The notes beneath the pieces were generated by a model, which had not been told where the DNA came from, did not search any database, and saw only the letters and a list, made by a program, of their open reading frames with translations. Shown one piece after another: positions 17,060-25,114 of a DNA stretch of 64,000 nt. The stretch covers positions 4,070 to 68,069 of the forward strand of contig DASUFE010000059.1 in assembly GCA_036274675.1 (NCBI GenBank), written 5' to 3'. This DNA is from DASUFE01 sp036274675. Lineage in GTDB: Bacteria > Pseudomonadota > Gammaproteobacteria > HTCC5015. Position 1 is the first letter of the stretch; each line of letters starts with the position of its first letter. The position numbers and the translations under genes were made by a program.

Positions 17060-18160
17060 ATGTCCAACAAAATAGAACAACTGATCCGCAAATCCATTCT
17101 CGATCTGAGCGCCTATGCGGTACCCGACGCCGCGGGCATGATCAAGCTCGATGCGATGGAAAATCCATTCTCCATGCCGGAGAAATTGCTCGACAGCTGG
17201 CTCGACGCTTTGAGGCGGGTACAGCTGAACCGGTACCCGGAAGCAGGGGCGGAATCCCTGAAGCCGGGTTTCAAGAAGCTGTTCGGTATTTCCGACAACC
17301 TGGACTTGAGTTTCGGCAACGGCTCGGATGAGTTGATTCAGTTACTGTGCATGGCTGTGATAGATGCCCCTTTTTGCAAGGGTAAGAGGCCTGCAGTGCT
17401 CGCCCCGGAACCGGGTTTTGTGATGTATCGATATCTGGCCAATGCCACTGGGCTCGATTACATCGGCGTACCGCTCGAAGCGGCCGATTTCTCGTTAAAC
17501 GGCGATTCGATGCTGCAGGCAATCCGGCAGCATCAGCCGGCCCTGGTTTTTCTGGCTTACCCGAACAATCCCACCGGCAATCTGTTCGATGACGCTGTGA
17601 TTGCCGAGATTATCAAGGCTGCTCCCGGGCTGGTCATTATCGACGAGGCCTACCAGCCTTTTGCGGGAGCCTCATACCTACCGCGGCTGAGGGAGTTCGA
17701 AAATGTTCTGCTGTTGCGCACGGTTTCGAAGCTCGGCCTGGCCGGCCTGCGTTTCGGGGCATTGATCGGGCCCAGGTCCTGGCTGCGTGAACTGGACAAG
17801 CTGCGCCTGCCCTACAACATCAGCAGCCTGAGTTATGCCAGTATGGTTTTCGCGATGGTGCACTATGAGGTATTCGCGCAGCAGGCGCGCGTGATCTGCA
17901 ATGAACGGCGCGAATTGTATGAAAAATTGCGGGCAATGAAAGACGTGCAAGCCTGGCCCAGCCGAGCCAATTTTATGCTGTTTCGTATTAAGAGCCGCGA
18001 GGCCGCGGCTGTGCACGCGCATTTAAAGTCGCAAGGCATCCTGCTGAAAAACGTGTCGCATGCCCATCCCCTGCTGGCGCAATGTCTGCGGGTAACAGTA
18101 GGCAGCGCTGAAGAGAACCAGGCCTTTCTGGCGGCGCTCGGTTCCTTTGTCAGCTCCTGA
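17060..18160 (+). CDS. hisC: histidinol-phosphate aminotransferase
   Basis: HisC is a PLP enzyme of fold type I converting imidazole acetol phosphate to histidinol phosphate. The sequence has YPNNPTGNLF, VIIDEAYQPF and the PLP lysine in RTVSKLGLAGLRFG. I place the start at ATG 17060 (MSNKIEQLIRKSI; 366 residues), because the frame upstream (to GTG 17015) consists of heptamer repeat DNA. There is no clear ribosome-binding site, so translation may depend on the repeat. The 3' end overlaps the convergent gene at 18150-18698 by 11 bases. Confidence 0.94.
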   Translation: MSNKIEQLIRKSILDLSAYAVPDAAGMIKLDAMENPFSMPEKLLDSWLDALRRVQLNRYPEAGAESLKPGFKKLFGISDNLDLSFGNGSDELIQLLCMAVIDAPFCKGKRPAVLAPEPGFVMYRYLANATGLDYIGVPLEAADFSLNGDSMLQAIRQHQPALVFLAYPNNPTGNLFDDAVIAEIIKAAPGLVIIDEAYQPFAGASYLPRLREFENVLLLRTVSKLGLAGLRFGALIGPRSWLRELDKLRLPYNISSLSYASMVFAMVHYEVFAQQARVICNERRELYEKLRAMKDVQAWPSRANFMLFRIKSREAAAVHAHLKSQGILLKNVSHAHPLLAQCLRVTVGSAEENQAFLAALGSFVSS

Positions 18161-18698
18161 ATAGCGGATAAATCTGGTTTTCCATCAGTCCCGCTGCGGC
18201 CAGCACTTGCCAGGCTTCGGGCATATAAGTGCGCGGCATGCGCAGCTGGATGCGGGCAGGAAGTGCGGACTTATGTTCCAACAGCCCCGCCAGAATCAGC
18301 TGCAATGAGGTATTAAGCTGTAAGCCTCCATAGCAATGGCCCAGCAGCGGCAGGCTGAGCATCGGTGTCCGGATCTTGGCCGCGTGCTCGAATATTCGAT
18401 CCAAAGCCTGGGCAACCCATTCACTTCTGCAAGGTGGGTCCTGCTCCACATCCACGATAACCGCCAGGATTTTATTCCCCTGGATTCTAAGAGATCCCAA
18501 TTCGAAGGGAGAAAAATCGTATAGCTCCGTATACAAACGCATTGGATGCACTATCATTGGGAGTGAGACTTGGGGTGGGGAACTTAAAAGTCCGTAATTA
18601 TCCTCTTCGTGGACCGATATACCGGGGCCTTGGGCAGTCGTTTCGTCGGTTAGGCGGATTTGGAAACCTCTGGCAGATGATATTTGTGATGTAGGCAT
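18150..18698 (-). CDS. uncharacterised protein, possible macro-domain-like fold
   Basis: I do not recognise this 182-residue protein. It is soluble, with no signal peptide or membrane segment. The middle section ALDRIFEHAAKIRTPMLSLP followed by LLGHCYGGL resembles the pattern of macro domains, where a helix is followed by a strand and a Gly-rich loop (PalGtGxGG), but the match is weak and the N-terminal ADP-ribose-binding motif is not evident. It is convergent with hisC (11-bp overlap) and divergent from the REC-GGDEF-EAL gene, with about 118 bases between their starts. Confidence 0.65.
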   Translation of the reverse strand: MPTSQISSARGFQIRLTDETTAQGPGISVHEEDNYGLLSSPPQVSLPMIVHPMRLYTELYDFSPFELGSLRIQGNKILAVIVDVEQDPPCRSEWVAQALDRIFEHAAKIRTPMLSLPLLGHCYGGLQLNTSLQLILAGLLEHKSALPARIQLRMPRTYMPEAWQVLAAAGLMENQIYPLFRS

Positions 18699-18816
18699 TT
18701 TGCTTGCAAAACAATAAGGTTCACTTTTCCCTTCAAGTCGGGTATAAAAATGCGGCGGTAACTAATAATAAAAACCAGTGGTCGGAAGTCACGACCGGTA
18801 CCAGAGAATAAAAACA

Positions 18817-20655
18817 ATGTCTGCGCTTTTGATTGTAGATGACGAACCGGCGGTGTTGGGGGGTCTGGAAATCCTGTTTCGAAACCAGGGTTACGAGGTC
18901 CTGACGGCGGGTAGCCCGGCGGGTGCGTTAAAACTGTTCAAGTCCCGGTCGCAGGGTCTGCCGATCGGCATCGTCATTTCCGATTTCCGCATGCCCGGCA
19001 TGACGGGCATCGAATTCCTGCACGAGGTCGGTCGTATCTCGCCCGACAGCCTGCGTATTCTGTTGACCGCCAAGAGCGATATGGTGAGCGCCGTTGAAGC
19101 CGTCAATCAGGGCGGGTTGTACCGTTTTCTGACCAAGCCCTGCGATCATGCTGTATTGCTGCAAACCGTCGAGGAAGCCTTCGCAGTCTATGAATCGACG
19201 CTGGAAAACCGTCACCTGAACGAGGAGCTGAAACGCGCCAACGAAGAGTTGCGCGAACTCAGCAATAATCTGGAAGCGAGGGTGCAGCACGCGACGCGCG
19301 AGCTGCGCGAAGCCATCTATTTCGACCGCCTGACCGGGCTGCCCAGCAAGGAATTGATGCAGGATCGCCTGGAATATGCCATCCGCAGCGCCAAGCGCGG
19401 CAATCACAGCGTCACCATTATTCATGTCGGGCCGGAGAATTTCCGGTACGTCAACGAGAACCTGGGGCACCAGGCGGGCAACGAGCTGCTGTGCATGCTG
19501 GCCGCCCGGCTCGAAGGTTTTATCTGGGAAGGCGATTCGGTGGGACGCATGCACGGCGACCAATTCTGCCTGATCATGAACAACGTCGAATCCCACGAAC
19601 GCCTGGATGTCGCCATACCAAGACTGCTCGAACTGTTGAACGAGTCCTTCGATTGCGAGGGACGCGAGATTTATCTCAAGATCAATCTCGGCATCAGCAT
19701 CTTCCCCAACGACGGTGACGCGCCCCATACCCTGTTTCACCATGCCGAGACAGCCATGCACCAGGCCAAGCGCGATGCCAACGCCCAGTTCCGCTTCTAT
19801 TCCGAAGAGCTCAACTACTCATCGAGCCGCCGCTTCCTGCTGCACAGCGAGATCCGGCAGGCGCTGCTGCGCTCCGAGTTCCGCGTGTTTTACCAGCCGC
19901 GCGTGAGTGTATCCGACAACAGGGTCATTGGTTTCGAGGCGCTGATCCGCTGGCAGCACCCGAAACGCGGCTTGCTTTCGCCTTCGGAATTCCTGCCGAT
20001 ACTGGAGGAGACCGGCCTGATCTGCAAAGCCGGCGAGTGGGTGTTGAATACGGTCTGCGATTCGGTGGTGAGGTGGCAACGCTTCTGCAGTACCCCGCTG
20101 CACGTGGCGGTCAACGTCTCGCCGATTCAGTTACGGGACGAGAATTTCTCACAGATGGTGCGCGGCGCCATCGCTCGCAGCGGCCTCGATTTGCGCCGCA
20201 CCACGCTCGAGCTGGAAATCACCGAGAATATCCTGCTGGATAACATCGAAGACGTGCGCGAGAAGCTGCACGAGCTGCGGGATATGGGGATCAAGATCGC
20301 GATCGATGACTTCGGCAAAGGCTATTCCTCGCTCAGCTACCTGACGACCCTGCCGATCCATTATCTCAAGATCGATCGGGCCTTCGTGATCGATGTTGCC
20401 GAGTGCCGCGATGCCAAGGCCATCGTGCAGGCCATCACTTCGCTCGCCTCCAGCCTGCGCATGCAGGTGGTGGCTGAAGGAATTGAAACGCACGACCAGC
20501 TCAGCATCATGCAGGACCTGAATTGCCAGGAGTTTCAGGGTTTTCTCTTCAGCAAGCCCATCCCCGAGCACGAGATAGAGAATATCCTGCGATCATGGGA
20601 TATCGCCGACCGTGTTGCCGATAACGCCATCCAGCCTTTACTCCAGCCTATCTGA
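18817..20655 (+). CDS. response regulator with REC, degenerate GGDEF and EAL domains
   Basis: This 612-residue signalling protein probably degrades cyclic di-GMP under control of an unlinked histidine kinase. The REC domain (1-120) has DD at 8-9, phosphoacceptor Asp56 (SDFRMPG) and Lys107. A coiled coil (about 125-165) joins it to a GGDEF domain whose active-site motif is HGDQF (246-250), probably catalytically dead. The EAL domain keeps its signature (EAL at 374-376, IDDFGKGYSSL). I start at ATG 18817; a GTG at 18778 is in frame but adds an unrelated tail. Confidence 0.92.
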   Translation: MSALLIVDDEPAVLGGLEILFRNQGYEVLTAGSPAGALKLFKSRSQGLPIGIVISDFRMPGMTGIEFLHEVGRISPDSLRILLTAKSDMVSAVEAVNQGGLYRFLTKPCDHAVLLQTVEEAFAVYESTLENRHLNEELKRANEELRELSNNLEARVQHATRELREAIYFDRLTGLPSKELMQDRLEYAIRSAKRGNHSVTIIHVGPENFRYVNENLGHQAGNELLCMLAARLEGFIWEGDSVGRMHGDQFCLIMNNVESHERLDVAIPRLLELLNESFDCEGREIYLKINLGISIFPNDGDAPHTLFHHAETAMHQAKRDANAQFRFYSEELNYSSSRRFLLHSEIRQALLRSEFRVFYQPRVSVSDNRVIGFEALIRWQHPKRGLLSPSEFLPILEETGLICKAGEWVLNTVCDSVVRWQRFCSTPLHVAVNVSPIQLRDENFSQMVRGAIARSGLDLRRTTLELEITENILLDNIEDVREKLHELRDMGIKIAIDDFGKGYSSLSYLTTLPIHYLKIDRAFVIDVAECRDAKAIVQAITSLASSLRMQVVAEGIETHDQLSIMQDLNCQEFQGFLFSKPIPEHEIENILRSWDIADRVADNAIQPLLQPI

Positions 20656-20668
20656 TTTAAAAATCAAA

Positions 20669-20798
20669 TCTCTCGCCAAGGCGCAACAGAGAATAAAAAA
20701 CCAAAACACCTCTCGCTGAGGCCCGGTGAACCCGGAGGTTCCTGCAATATCTTCCTGCACCTTGTCGTTTTCCGTCTCTCTGCATCCTTGCGAGAGCC
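20669..20798. repeat. imperfect inverted repeat between the EAL regulator and the MFS gene
   Basis: The left arm (20669-20693, TCTCTCGCCAAGGCGCA start) and right arm (20772-20798) are imperfect reverse complements of the CTCTCGCAAGG...CAGAGAG type; a further CCAAAAC / GTTTTGG pair sits at 20701-20707 and 20811-20817. It lies between a plus-strand and a minus-strand gene that converge, and may end both transcripts. It resembles the heptamer repeat family in composition. Confidence 0.5.
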
Positions 20799-20886
20799 GT
20801 GACTCTTTTGGTTTTGGCACTTAACAGCGGATTTTACGATTGCATCCCGGCAATTACCGGCATATCGGGTTGCCCGCCGGTCGGCA

Positions 20887-22491
20887 TTAGTTGTGGTGGA
20901 TGTCGCGGTCCTTGGTTTCCTTCAGGAACAGCGTGCCGATGACCAGGGTCATGATCGCTACTGCGACCGGATACCAGAGGCCGTGGTAGATGTTTCCGCT
21001 GGCCGCGACCATCGCGGTGGCGGTAAGCGGCAGCATACCCCCGAACCAGCCGTTGCCGATGTGATAGGGCAGCGACATCGAGGTGTAGCGGATGCGCACC
21101 GGGAACAGCTCGACGAGGAAAGCCGCGATAGGCCCGTATACCATGGTGACGTAGATAACCATGATGATAAGAATGACCGTGGCCGTTACCCAGTTTATGC
21201 GCGAGCGATCAGGCGTTGCCTGCCAGCCTGTTTTGTTCAGCGCCTCCGTGAGCGCGGCCTGGTTCCACCCCTCCACCTGCTCCGGGCCGATGGAGGTGGT
21301 CACTCTGCCGGCCGGTCCTGCGATCGATTTGAACGACAAACCCTGCTTGGTGAGGAAGTCGGTTACCCGGTCGCAGTCGGAGAATGTGCTCCACGGCCCG
21401 ACGAAGATATGGAACTGGCAGTCGGCGGGGTTGATCGCCACTGTGATCGGAGTCTGCGCCTGATATTCTTCGAGGCCGGGATTGATGGAGTGCGTCAGTC
21501 CCGCGAACAGCGGGAAGTAGGTGAGCGCCGCGAGCAGGCAGCCCGCCAGGATGATTTTCAACCGGCCGATCCTGTCCGACAGCCAGCCGAAGAAGATAAA
21601 GAACGGTGTGCCGATCAGCAGCGAAACGCCGACCAGCGCGTACGCCGATACGTAATCGAGTTTCAGCGTGATCGTGAGGAAGAACAGCGCATAGAACTGG
21701 CCCGTGTACCATACTACACCCTGGCCCGCGGTGGCTCCGAGCAGGGCGAGCAGAACGTACTTGTTGTTGGGGTACTTGAAGAAACTGTCGGTCAGCGGGG
21801 ATTTGGAGCCTTTTCCCTCCGCCTTCATCCGCTTGAAGACGGGCGATTCCTCCAGCTTGAGCCGGATGTACGCGGAGAATGCGAGCAGCACGATCGATAC
21901 CCAGAACGGCAGGCGCCAACCCCACTCGGCGAAAGTTTTCGCTTCCATGTTACTGCGGCATAACCAGATTACCAGCAGCGCCAGGAACAGGCCCAGCGTA
22001 GCTGTGGTCTGGATCCAGCTTGTATCGTAGCCGCGGCGGTTGTTCGGCGCGTGTTCGGCAACATAGGTCGCCGCGCCGCCGTACTCGCCGCCAAGCGCGA
22101 GGCCTTGCAGCAGGCGCAGCGTTACCATCAGGATCGGCGCCGCCCAGCCGACTGTCTCGTAGGTCGGCAGCAGGCCGACTCCGAAGGTCGAGGCGCCCAT
22201 CACCATGATGGTGATCAGGAAGGTGTATTTGCGGCCGACCAGGTCGCCGATGCGGCCGAACAGCAGCGCGCCGAAAGGGCGCACCAGGAAACCGGCGGCG
22301 TAGGCGGCGAAGGCCGAGAGCAGCGCGGCGGTCTGGTTATCGGGCGGGAAGAATAAGGCCGCGAAGAACGGCGCCAGCACTGCGTACAGATAGAAGTCGT
22401 ACCACTCGAAGACCGTGCCGAGTGACGAAGCGAAGATGACGCGCTTTTCGCCCTTGCTGAAATCTCGCTGGTGCGAAGCCGTGGCAGCCAT
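20887..22491 (-). CDS. MFS transporter, metabolite:H+ symporter (ProP/ShiA/KgtP-like) family
   Basis: The 534-residue inner-membrane protein has 12 predicted membrane segments and the MHS family pattern (FEWYDFYLYAVLAPFFAALFF start; RPFGALLFGRIGDLVGRK motif A). Substrates of the family include proline/betaine, shikimate, 2-oxoglutarate and other organic acids; the substrate cannot be deduced. An extra segment of about 100 residues (335-434) between TM9 and TM10, predicted periplasmic, has two cysteines (358, 373). AAGGA lies before the ATG and a promoter candidate just upstream, so it looks monocistronic. Confidence 0.88.
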   Translation of the reverse strand: MAATASHQRDFSKGEKRVIFASSLGTVFEWYDFYLYAVLAPFFAALFFPPDNQTAALLSAFAAYAAGFLVRPFGALLFGRIGDLVGRKYTFLITIMVMGASTFGVGLLPTYETVGWAAPILMVTLRLLQGLALGGEYGGAATYVAEHAPNNRRGYDTSWIQTTATLGLFLALLVIWLCRSNMEAKTFAEWGWRLPFWVSIVLLAFSAYIRLKLEESPVFKRMKAEGKGSKSPLTDSFFKYPNNKYVLLALLGATAGQGVVWYTGQFYALFFLTITLKLDYVSAYALVGVSLLIGTPFFIFFGWLSDRIGRLKIILAGCLLAALTYFPLFAGLTHSINPGLEEYQAQTPITVAINPADCQFHIFVGPWSTFSDCDRVTDFLTKQGLSFKSIAGPAGRVTTSIGPEQVEGWNQAALTEALNKTGWQATPDRSRINWVTATVILIIMVIYVTMVYGPIAAFLVELFPVRIRYTSMSLPYHIGNGWFGGMLPLTATAMVAASGNIYHGLWYPVAVAIMTLVIGTLFLKETKDRDIHHN

Positions 22492-22524
22492 TGTTCTTAT
22501 CCTTATAAGAATTAAAACGCGCTG

Positions 22525-22553
22525 ACCTTAGCAGCGGGATGGCTAATAGTCAA
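22525..22553 (-). promoter_or_regulatory. candidate sigma-70 promoter of the MFS transporter gene
   Basis: On the minus strand TTGACT (22548-22553) and TAAGGT (22525-22530) are 17 bases apart, about 35 bases before the start codon. The -35 is close to consensus and the -10 only moderate. Confidence 0.4.
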
Positions 22554-22695
22554 TTTGGCTAACAGCTTGTTAAAAAATTCGTGTTTTATTTTCAATGGAA
22601 GGTCTGCTCGTCCGCCGGAGATATGGAGCGTATGTCAAAAGAAATCTCTCTGCGGGAGACGAAGCACGCCAGGTGTTTTGCTTTTTTAGCGGAGC

Positions 22696-23109
22696 CTAAT
22701 AGTCGACTTTTTGGCGTGAGGTTTTTATCCGGCTGCGTCGCGTTTTACTTTCGAGACGTTTCTGTTTTGAAGCGCGGGTGGGCCTGGTCGGCCGGCGCGC
22801 CTTGTACACGATGCCCGCCTTGCGGATCAGATCGGCCAGGCGTACCAGCGCATCCTCGCGATTTTTCTCCTGCGTGCGGTGGCGTTGCGCCTTGATTACG
22901 ATCACGCCGTCATTCGAGATGCGTTGATCCTTCAGTTGCAGCAGCTTTTCCTTGTAGAAATCGGGAAGGGAAGATGCCTTGATATCGAAACGCAGATGCG
23001 CCGCGCTTGAAACCTTGTTGACATTCTGACCGCCGGCGCCTTGAGCGCGCACATAATGCAGCTCGATCTCAGAATCCGGTATCTCAATGCTGTTAGAAAT
23101 TTTTAACAC
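22696..23109 (-). CDS. arfB: alternative ribosome-rescue factor / peptidyl-tRNA hydrolase ArfB
   Basis: ArfB frees ribosomes stalled on truncated mRNA by hydrolysing peptidyl-tRNA. The 137-residue protein has the catalytic GGQ at residues 26-28 (GAGGQNVNKVSSA) and a long basic C-terminal tail that would enter the mRNA channel. It lacks the codon-recognition domains of true release factors. It follows lpdA on the same strand after a 126-bp repeat-containing gap. Confidence 0.95.
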   Translation of the reverse strand: MLKISNSIEIPDSEIELHYVRAQGAGGQNVNKVSSAAHLRFDIKASSLPDFYKEKLLQLKDQRISNDGVIVIKAQRHRTQEKNREDALVRLADLIRKAGIVYKARRPTRPTRASKQKRLESKTRRSRIKTSRQKVDY

Positions 23110-23114
23110 TTATT

Positions 23115-23228
23115 TCTCACGGAGGCACGGAGGTCACGAAGTTAAAAAAGAATACAGAATAATGTTCAACACAGATTGGATTCGCCTCTTCGACTTCATC
23201 CCTCTGTGTTCTCCGTGCCTCCGTGAGA
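23115..23228. repeat. 18-bp perfect inverted repeat between lpdA and arfB
   Basis: TCTCACGGAGGCACGGAG at 23115-23132 is exactly reverse-complemented at 23211-23228, 78 bases apart. Each arm continues with further related units (TCACGAAG on the left, CTCTGTG on the right). It fills the gap between lpdA and arfB and belongs to the dispersed heptamer family seen at 25026-25108, 47798-48104 and 60551-60607. Confidence 0.8.
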
Positions 23229-23235
23229 GAATTTC

Positions 23236-25002
23236 TTAACGTTTTTTCTTGGGCAGCAGGTCGGTGATGGTGCCTTCGGCCATTTCGGCAGCCAGTCCCA
23301 CCGTTTCCGACAGGGTCGGGTGCGAGTGAATGGTCAGGCTGATATCCTCCATGTCCGCGCCCATCTCCAGCGCCAGCACCGCTTCGGCGATCAGTTCGCC
23401 CGCGTTGGGGCCGACAATACCCGCGCCGAGGATGCGTTTGGTTTTCTTGTCGTACAACAGTTTGGTCTGGCCCTCGTTGCGGCCGATGCTGGAGGCGCGG
23501 CCGCTGGCGATCCAGGGAATGACCGCTTTGTCGTAATCGATGCCGTCCTTCTGCGCCTGGGTTTCGGTCAGGCCCATCCAGGCCACCTCCGGATCCGTAT
23601 AGGCGACCGCCGGAATGGTACGCGCATCGAAGAAGGCTTTGTGGCCGGCAATGACTTCCGCCGCCACCTTGGCTTCGTGCACCGCCTTGTGCGCCAGCAT
23701 CGGCTGACCGACGATATCGCCGATGGCGAAGATGTGCGGCACATTGGTGCGCAGTTGCTTGTCCACCGGGATAAAGCCGCGCTCGTTCACCTGCACACCG
23801 GCCTTGTCGGCGCCGATCTTGTTGCCGTTCGGCACGCGGCCGACAGCTACCAGCACGCGGTCGAAGGTGTCGGAGGCGGGTGCGTCCTTGCCCTCGAAGG
23901 AAACCTTGATCCCTTGTTTGAGCGCTTCCATCTTGGTCACCTTGGTGCCGACGTAGATTTTTTCGTAGCGCTTGGAAATGATTTTTTCGAGTGGTTTCAC
24001 CAGATCGCGGTCGCAGCCGGGGATCAGCCCGTCCATCAACTCGACAATGGTGATTTTCGTGCCGACAGCGTCGTACACCATCGCCATCTCGAGGCCGATA
24101 ATACCGCCGCCGACGATGAGCATGCGCTTGGGCGCCTCTTCCAGCAGCAGGGCGTCAGTGGAATCCATTACCCGCGGATCGTCATGCGGAAAGTCCGGTA
24201 TCTTGGTCGGCTGCGAGCCGGCGGCGATGATGGCGTTTTCGAACTGCACGATCTTCTTGCCGTCAGGTCCCTCGACTTCGATGTGATAGGGCGAGATAAA
24301 TTTGCCCACGCCGTGCACGACCTGCACCTTACGTTGCTTGGTCATGCCGACCAGGCCGCTGGTGTGTTTTTTCACCACGCTTTCTTTCCAGCCGAGCAGT
24401 TTCTTGAGATCAATCTGCGGCTTGCCGAAAGTCACGCCGTGTTCGGCCATGGCTTCGGCTTCCTTGATGATCAGCGCCGAATGCAGCAGGGCTTTCGAAG
24501 GTATACAGCCGACGTTAAGGCACACGCCCCCCAGGTCGGCGAAGCGTTCAATCAGCACCACCTGCTTTTCCAGGTCGGCCGCGCGGAAGGCGGCGCTGTA
24601 ACCGCCGGGGCCGGAACCCAGCACGACGACCTGGGTAACGATGTCGGCCTTGATGCCGGCGGCGGAGGCCGGCATTGGAGCGGGTTTCGCGGTTTGAGGC
24701 GCGGCTTGAGCGGAGGCCTTGGGCGCTTGTGCAGACGCCGGTTTTGCCGCGGGCCGGGCGCCGTCGCTTTCCAGGACCAGTATCGGCGAACCTTTGGATA
24801 CCTTGTCACCGACCTTGACCAGCAACTGCTTGACCTTGCCGGCTTCCGGCGAAGGGATCTCGATCGAGGCCTTGTCGGACTCGAGCGTGATCAGGGATTG
24901 TTCCTTGCTCACGGTGTCGCCCGCTTTGACCAGGACTTCGATGATTCCAACGTTCTTGAAGTCGCCGATATCCGGCACTTCGACTTTGATTTCATTGCTC
25001 AT
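23236..25002 (-). CDS. lpdA: dihydrolipoyl dehydrogenase (E3) with N-terminal lipoyl domain
   Basis: E3 reoxidises the lipoyl groups of pyruvate dehydrogenase with NAD. The 588-residue protein is longer than a standard E3 (about 475) because it carries a lipoyl domain (1-80, modified Lys44 in ESDKASIEIP) and an Ala/Pro linker (about 81-118). The flavoprotein part has VVVLGSGPGGYSAAF and the redox disulfide Cys161/Cys166 (GGVCLNVGCIPSK). Third gene of aceE-aceF-lpdA; a heptamer repeat separates it from aceF. Confidence 0.97.
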   Translation of the reverse strand: MSNEIKVEVPDIGDFKNVGIIEVLVKAGDTVSKEQSLITLESDKASIEIPSPEAGKVKQLLVKVGDKVSKGSPILVLESDGARPAAKPASAQAPKASAQAAPQTAKPAPMPASAAGIKADIVTQVVVLGSGPGGYSAAFRAADLEKQVVLIERFADLGGVCLNVGCIPSKALLHSALIIKEAEAMAEHGVTFGKPQIDLKKLLGWKESVVKKHTSGLVGMTKQRKVQVVHGVGKFISPYHIEVEGPDGKKIVQFENAIIAAGSQPTKIPDFPHDDPRVMDSTDALLLEEAPKRMLIVGGGIIGLEMAMVYDAVGTKITIVELMDGLIPGCDRDLVKPLEKIISKRYEKIYVGTKVTKMEALKQGIKVSFEGKDAPASDTFDRVLVAVGRVPNGNKIGADKAGVQVNERGFIPVDKQLRTNVPHIFAIGDIVGQPMLAHKAVHEAKVAAEVIAGHKAFFDARTIPAVAYTDPEVAWMGLTETQAQKDGIDYDKAVIPWIASGRASSIGRNEGQTKLLYDKKTKRILGAGIVGPNAGELIAEAVLALEMGADMEDISLTIHSHPTLSETVGLAAEMAEGTITDLLPKKKR

Positions 25003-25025
25003 ATTTTTGCCTTTTTATTTTTGTA

Positions 25026-25108
25026 AACCACAGCGCATAGAGGACACCGAGAATGAAGGAATGCTTTCAAAAAATCTCTGTGCACTCTGTGTACTCTGTG
25101 GTTAATTC
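25026..25108. repeat. heptamer inverted repeat between aceF and lpdA
   Basis: The left arm (25026-25055) reads AACCACAGCGCATAGAGG with CACCGAG following; the right arm (25075-25108) has CTCTGTG three times, two bases apart, ending in GTTAATTC. The arms are imperfect reverse complements and would form a hairpin in the aceF-lpdA mRNA. The 15 bases CTCTGTGGTTAATTC recur exactly at 48090-48104. Confidence 0.8.
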
Positions 25109-25114
25109 TTCAAT

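Noticed and set aside
23320..25026. Plus-strand ORF (568 codons) over lpdA
   Set aside because: Antisense shadow of lpdA with low-complexity His/Gly/Asp-rich translation.
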